Source of the DNA: Actinomyces succiniciruminis
GTDB lineage: Bacteria > Actinomycetota > Actinomycetes > Actinomycetales > Actinomycetaceae
Length of the DNA: 33,006 nucleotides
Direction of reading: 5' to 3'
NCBI RefSeq assembly: GCF_900002405.1
Contig: NZ_LK995471.1
Coordinates: forward strand, 73,097-106,102
Both the position numbers and the translations under genes were made by a program. The notes below the pieces were generated by a model. The model was not told where the DNA came from, searched no databases, and saw only the letters and a program-made list of their open reading frames with translations. How positions within the stretch are numbered: position 1 is the stretch's first letter; each line of letters opens with the position of its first letter. This document shows, piece after piece, positions 31,141-33,006 of this stretch.

Positions 31141-32166
31141 ATGGCCGCCACGCTCCTCGACGTCGCCGCCCTCGCGGGCGTCTCGCCGAAGACCGTCTCG
31201 CGGGTGGTCAACGGCGAGCCGGGGGTCTCCCCCACCACGCGCGAGCGAGTGCTGGACGCCGTGGCGCGCGCAGGCTATGCCCCAAACACCTCCGCCCGCT
31301 CGCTGCGCACCGGTCGCTCCGGAGCCATCGGGCTGGCGGTGCCGGAGTTGAATCAGCCGTTCTTCGCAGAGATCGCCGACCGCATTGCCGCCGAGGCGCG
31401 CCGCCACGACCTGGCGTTGGTGCTCGGAGTGACCGGCGAGCGGGGCCAGGGGGAGGCTGATTTCCTCTCCCGGCACCCCGAGTTGGACGGCACCATCATG
31501 TACTGGCAGGGCATGGAGCCCGAGCAGATCACCGCCGCGGCCGCGCAGCGCCCCCTCGTGCTGCTCGGGGAACGGCAGCACGACGGCGTCGACCGGGTCA
31601 CCATGGACAACGAGCGCGGCATCGGCCTGGTTGTCTCCCACCTGCACGCCCTGGGACGCCGCCGCATCGCCGTGCTCGGTACCCCCGCCGCGGGGGCGTG
31701 GACACATGCAGCCTCCCGCGTGCGCGCCGCCGCCTTGCGCGTCGCGATGGAAGACCGCGACCTGCCGCTCGACGAACGCCTACTGGTCTCCGCCACCGAG
31801 TGGCGGCGCGTCGACGGCGCCACCGCCATCCGCACGCTACTGGCCCGCCGAGTTCCCTTCGACGCCGTCATCGCCTTCAACGACGGCCTCGCCCTGGGCG
31901 CGCTGCACGAGTTGGCGGCGGCGGGGGTGCGTGTGCCCGACGACGTGGCCGTCACGGGTTTCGACAACCTGGAGATCTCGCGCTACAACTCCCCCGCGTT
32001 GACCACGATCTCCCCGACCCTGAGCGCCTACGGCGCCGACGCCGTCGCGCTGCTGCACGCCCGCATCGACACCCCCAGCGCCCCGGTACGCACGGTGGTG
32101 GAGGACGTGGCCCTGCTGGCCCGCGACTCCACGGTAGGAGGTGAGGGACGGTGGCCGACCGCGTGA
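31141..32166 (+). CDS. LacI family regulator (divergent from abfA)
   Basis: A 341-residue LacI-type regulator starting at ATG 31141 (MAATLLDVAALAG). HTH at about 5-25 (LDVAALAGVSPKTVSRVVN), hinge NTSARSLRTGRS, effector domain with VTMDNERGIG, IAFNDGLALGAL and VTGFDNLEIS in canonical form. Longer in-frame starts (31081 TTG, 31129 ATG) lack a ribosome site and would include the operator; the -10 spacing favours a leaderless start at 31141. Residues 60-75 (AIGLAVPELNQPFFAEI) resemble the same stretch in the LacI of the arabinan locus (VPELKLAYFAEL), so the two may belong to one subfamily. It is the prime candidate to bind sites A and B. Its end overlaps the next LacI gene by 16 bases. Confidence 0.9.
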   Translation: MAATLLDVAALAGVSPKTVSRVVNGEPGVSPTTRERVLDAVARAGYAPNTSARSLRTGRSGAIGLAVPELNQPFFAEIADRIAAEARRHDLALVLGVTGERGQGEADFLSRHPELDGTIMYWQGMEPEQITAAAAQRPLVLLGERQHDGVDRVTMDNERGIGLVVSHLHALGRRRIAVLGTPAAGAWTHAASRVRAAALRVAMEDRDLPLDERLLVSATEWRRVDGATAIRTLLARRVPFDAVIAFNDGLALGALHELAAAGVRVPDDVAVTGFDNLEISRYNSPALTTISPTLSAYGADAVALLHARIDTPSAPVRTVVEDVALLARDSTVGGEGRWPTA

Positions 32167-33006
32167 CCATGGGCGATGTCGCCCGCCGGGCGGGCGTGTC
32201 CACCAAGACCGTCTCGAACGTGCTGCGCGGCGCACCCGGCGCCTCTGCCGCTACGCGCCAGCGCGTGCTGGAAGCCGTCGCGGCGCTGGACTACCGGCTC
32301 AATCCGAGCGCTTCGGCACTGCGCTCAGGCCGGCGGGGGAGCATCACCTTGGCAATCCCCACCCTGCAGCAGCCGCTGTACGCCGCACTGGCCGAGGAAT
32401 TGATGCGTGCCGCCGACGACACGGCCGTGATTCTGGAGCTGACGAGCGGTGAGGCGGAGCGCGAGCAGGAGATCCTGGCCGGCTCGTGGGCGAGGCGCTC
32501 CGATGCCGCCGTGCTGGTACCGCGAGGCCTGGACCCGGCCTCCTGGCCGATTGCCGAGCGCGCGCAACTCAAAGCGCCCCTGGCGATCATCGCCGATTCC
32601 GGCCCGCCGGATGTGCCACGCGTGACCTGCCCGCCCGAGGCGCAGGTGGAACTGGTTGCGGCGCACCTGCTGACGCTGGGGCGACGCCGCATCGCCGTCG
32701 TCGGGTCCTCCAGCAGAGCCGACCGGTGGACGGAGGCCTGCGCGCGAGGCCTGCGGGCGGCCGGACTGCGAGTGGACACCGAGGCCGTCGTTCGGGTGGA
32801 TGCTCCGGACGGGCTGCTTGGCGGGGTCGAGGCGGTAGCGCGGCTGATGCATGTGGGCACCGGTGTGGATGCGATCGTCTGCCACAATGATGCGCTTGCC
32901 GCCGGGGCGGTCAGCGCGCTGCGGCGTCGTGGCGCGCGGGTACCGCAGGACGTGGCGGTGGTAGGGCGGGGGGACACGGAGTCCGCCGTGTTCGCCACTC
33001 CGACGC
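32151..33006 (+). CDS. LacI family regulator, cut by the window end
   Basis: At least 285 residues in an open frame to the last base. The start is GTG at 32151 (VADRVTMGDVARRAGVS), with AGGAGG nine bases upstream, inside the previous gene, so the two regulators are translationally coupled. HTH at about 7-28 (MGDVARRAGVSTKTVSNVLR), hinge NPSASALRSGRRG. The effector domain is divergent: it reads VVGRGDTES where LacI proteins nearly always have VGFDDTE, and CPPEAQVEL where a D-N pair is usual. Both positions contact the ligand in the family, so this protein may have a different ligand or none. The C-terminal part lies outside the window. Confidence 0.88.
   Translation, partial: MADRVTMGDVARRAGVSTKTVSNVLRGAPGASAATRQRVLEAVAALDYRLNPSASALRSGRRGSITLAIPTLQQPLYAALAEELMRAADDTAVILELTSGEAEREQEILAGSWARRSDAAVLVPRGLDPASWPIAERAQLKAPLAIIADSGPPDVPRVTCPPEAQVELVAAHLLTLGRRRIAVVGSSSRADRWTEACARGLRAAGLRVDTEAVVRVDAPDGLLGGVEAVARLMHVGTGVDAIVCHNDALAAGAVSALRRRGARVPQDVAVVGRGDTESAVFATPT

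Noticed and set aside
1-33006. CRISPR arrays, tRNA or rRNA genes, phage or defence genes
   Set aside because: No regularly spaced repeats of CRISPR size, no tRNA-like cloverleaf and no relevant protein motifs were seen in any gap or frame; the only tandem repeat (9380-9440) has no spacers.

Overview
The window is high-GC DNA (my visual impression is about two thirds G+C) with actinobacterial hallmarks: a 32-codon bS22 (AURKAIP1/COX24-type) ribosomal protein gene next to a BldC-like helix-turn-helix gene, LacI-regulated MalFG-type sugar transporters without their own ATPase, and GTG/TTG starts preceded by strong AGGAG sites. The overall style resembles Actinomyces or a related Actinomycetaceae member; the species cannot be named from sequence alone.

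Layout. (1) 1-3816, + strand: the tail of an arabino-oligosaccharide locus: two ABC permeases, a GH43 arabinanase-like enzyme and a DUF624 (YesL-like) membrane protein. The binding-protein gene is presumably just left of the window. A convergent LacI regulator (3884-4903) follows. (2) 4937-10247: a housekeeping and membrane block: bS22, a BldC-like HTH protein, KtrB/TrkH-type K+ channel subunit, a divergent TetR/alpha-beta-hydrolase pair, then the KtrA/TrkA-type regulatory subunit, closed by a strong bidirectional terminator. (3) 10255-17380, - strand: a xylo-oligosaccharide operon read as binding lipoprotein, two permeases, GH3 beta-xylosidase, GH10 xylanase, with a clear promoter at 17353-17380. 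Divergent from it are a CE7 acetylxylan esterase and a LacI regulator (17436-19526), ended by a second strong bidirectional terminator. (4) 19615-23672, - strand: a monosaccharide importer of the ChvE/MmsA/MmsB type (binding lipoprotein, double ATPase, permease) whose promoter carries a perfect LacI-type palindrome between -35 and -10. (5) 23843-30979, - strand: GH51 arabinofuranosidase, binding lipoprotein, two permeases, aldose 1-epimerase-like protein and LacI regulator. (6) 31141-33006, + strand: two overlapping LacI regulators, the second cut by the window end.

How it works together (inference). Arabinoxylan and arabinan fragments produced outside the cell would be imported by three MalFG-type transporters and cut in the cytosol: CE7 removes acetyl groups, GH51 and GH43 release arabinose, GH10 and GH3 reduce xylo-oligosaccharides to xylose. 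The Mms-type importer takes up free monosaccharides. None of the glycosidases or the esterase has a signal peptide, so this is the intracellular half of hemicellulose use. Five LacI proteins and several different palindromes suggest that each module has its own switch.

I found no rRNA, tRNA, CRISPR array, transposase, integrase or phage gene, and no gene-free stretch above 300 bases. I did not find a clearly new biological system. The most interesting signals are regulatory: paired operators, intercistronic hairpins, a tandem repeat ahead of ktrA, and a LacI protein with a changed effector-pocket motif.
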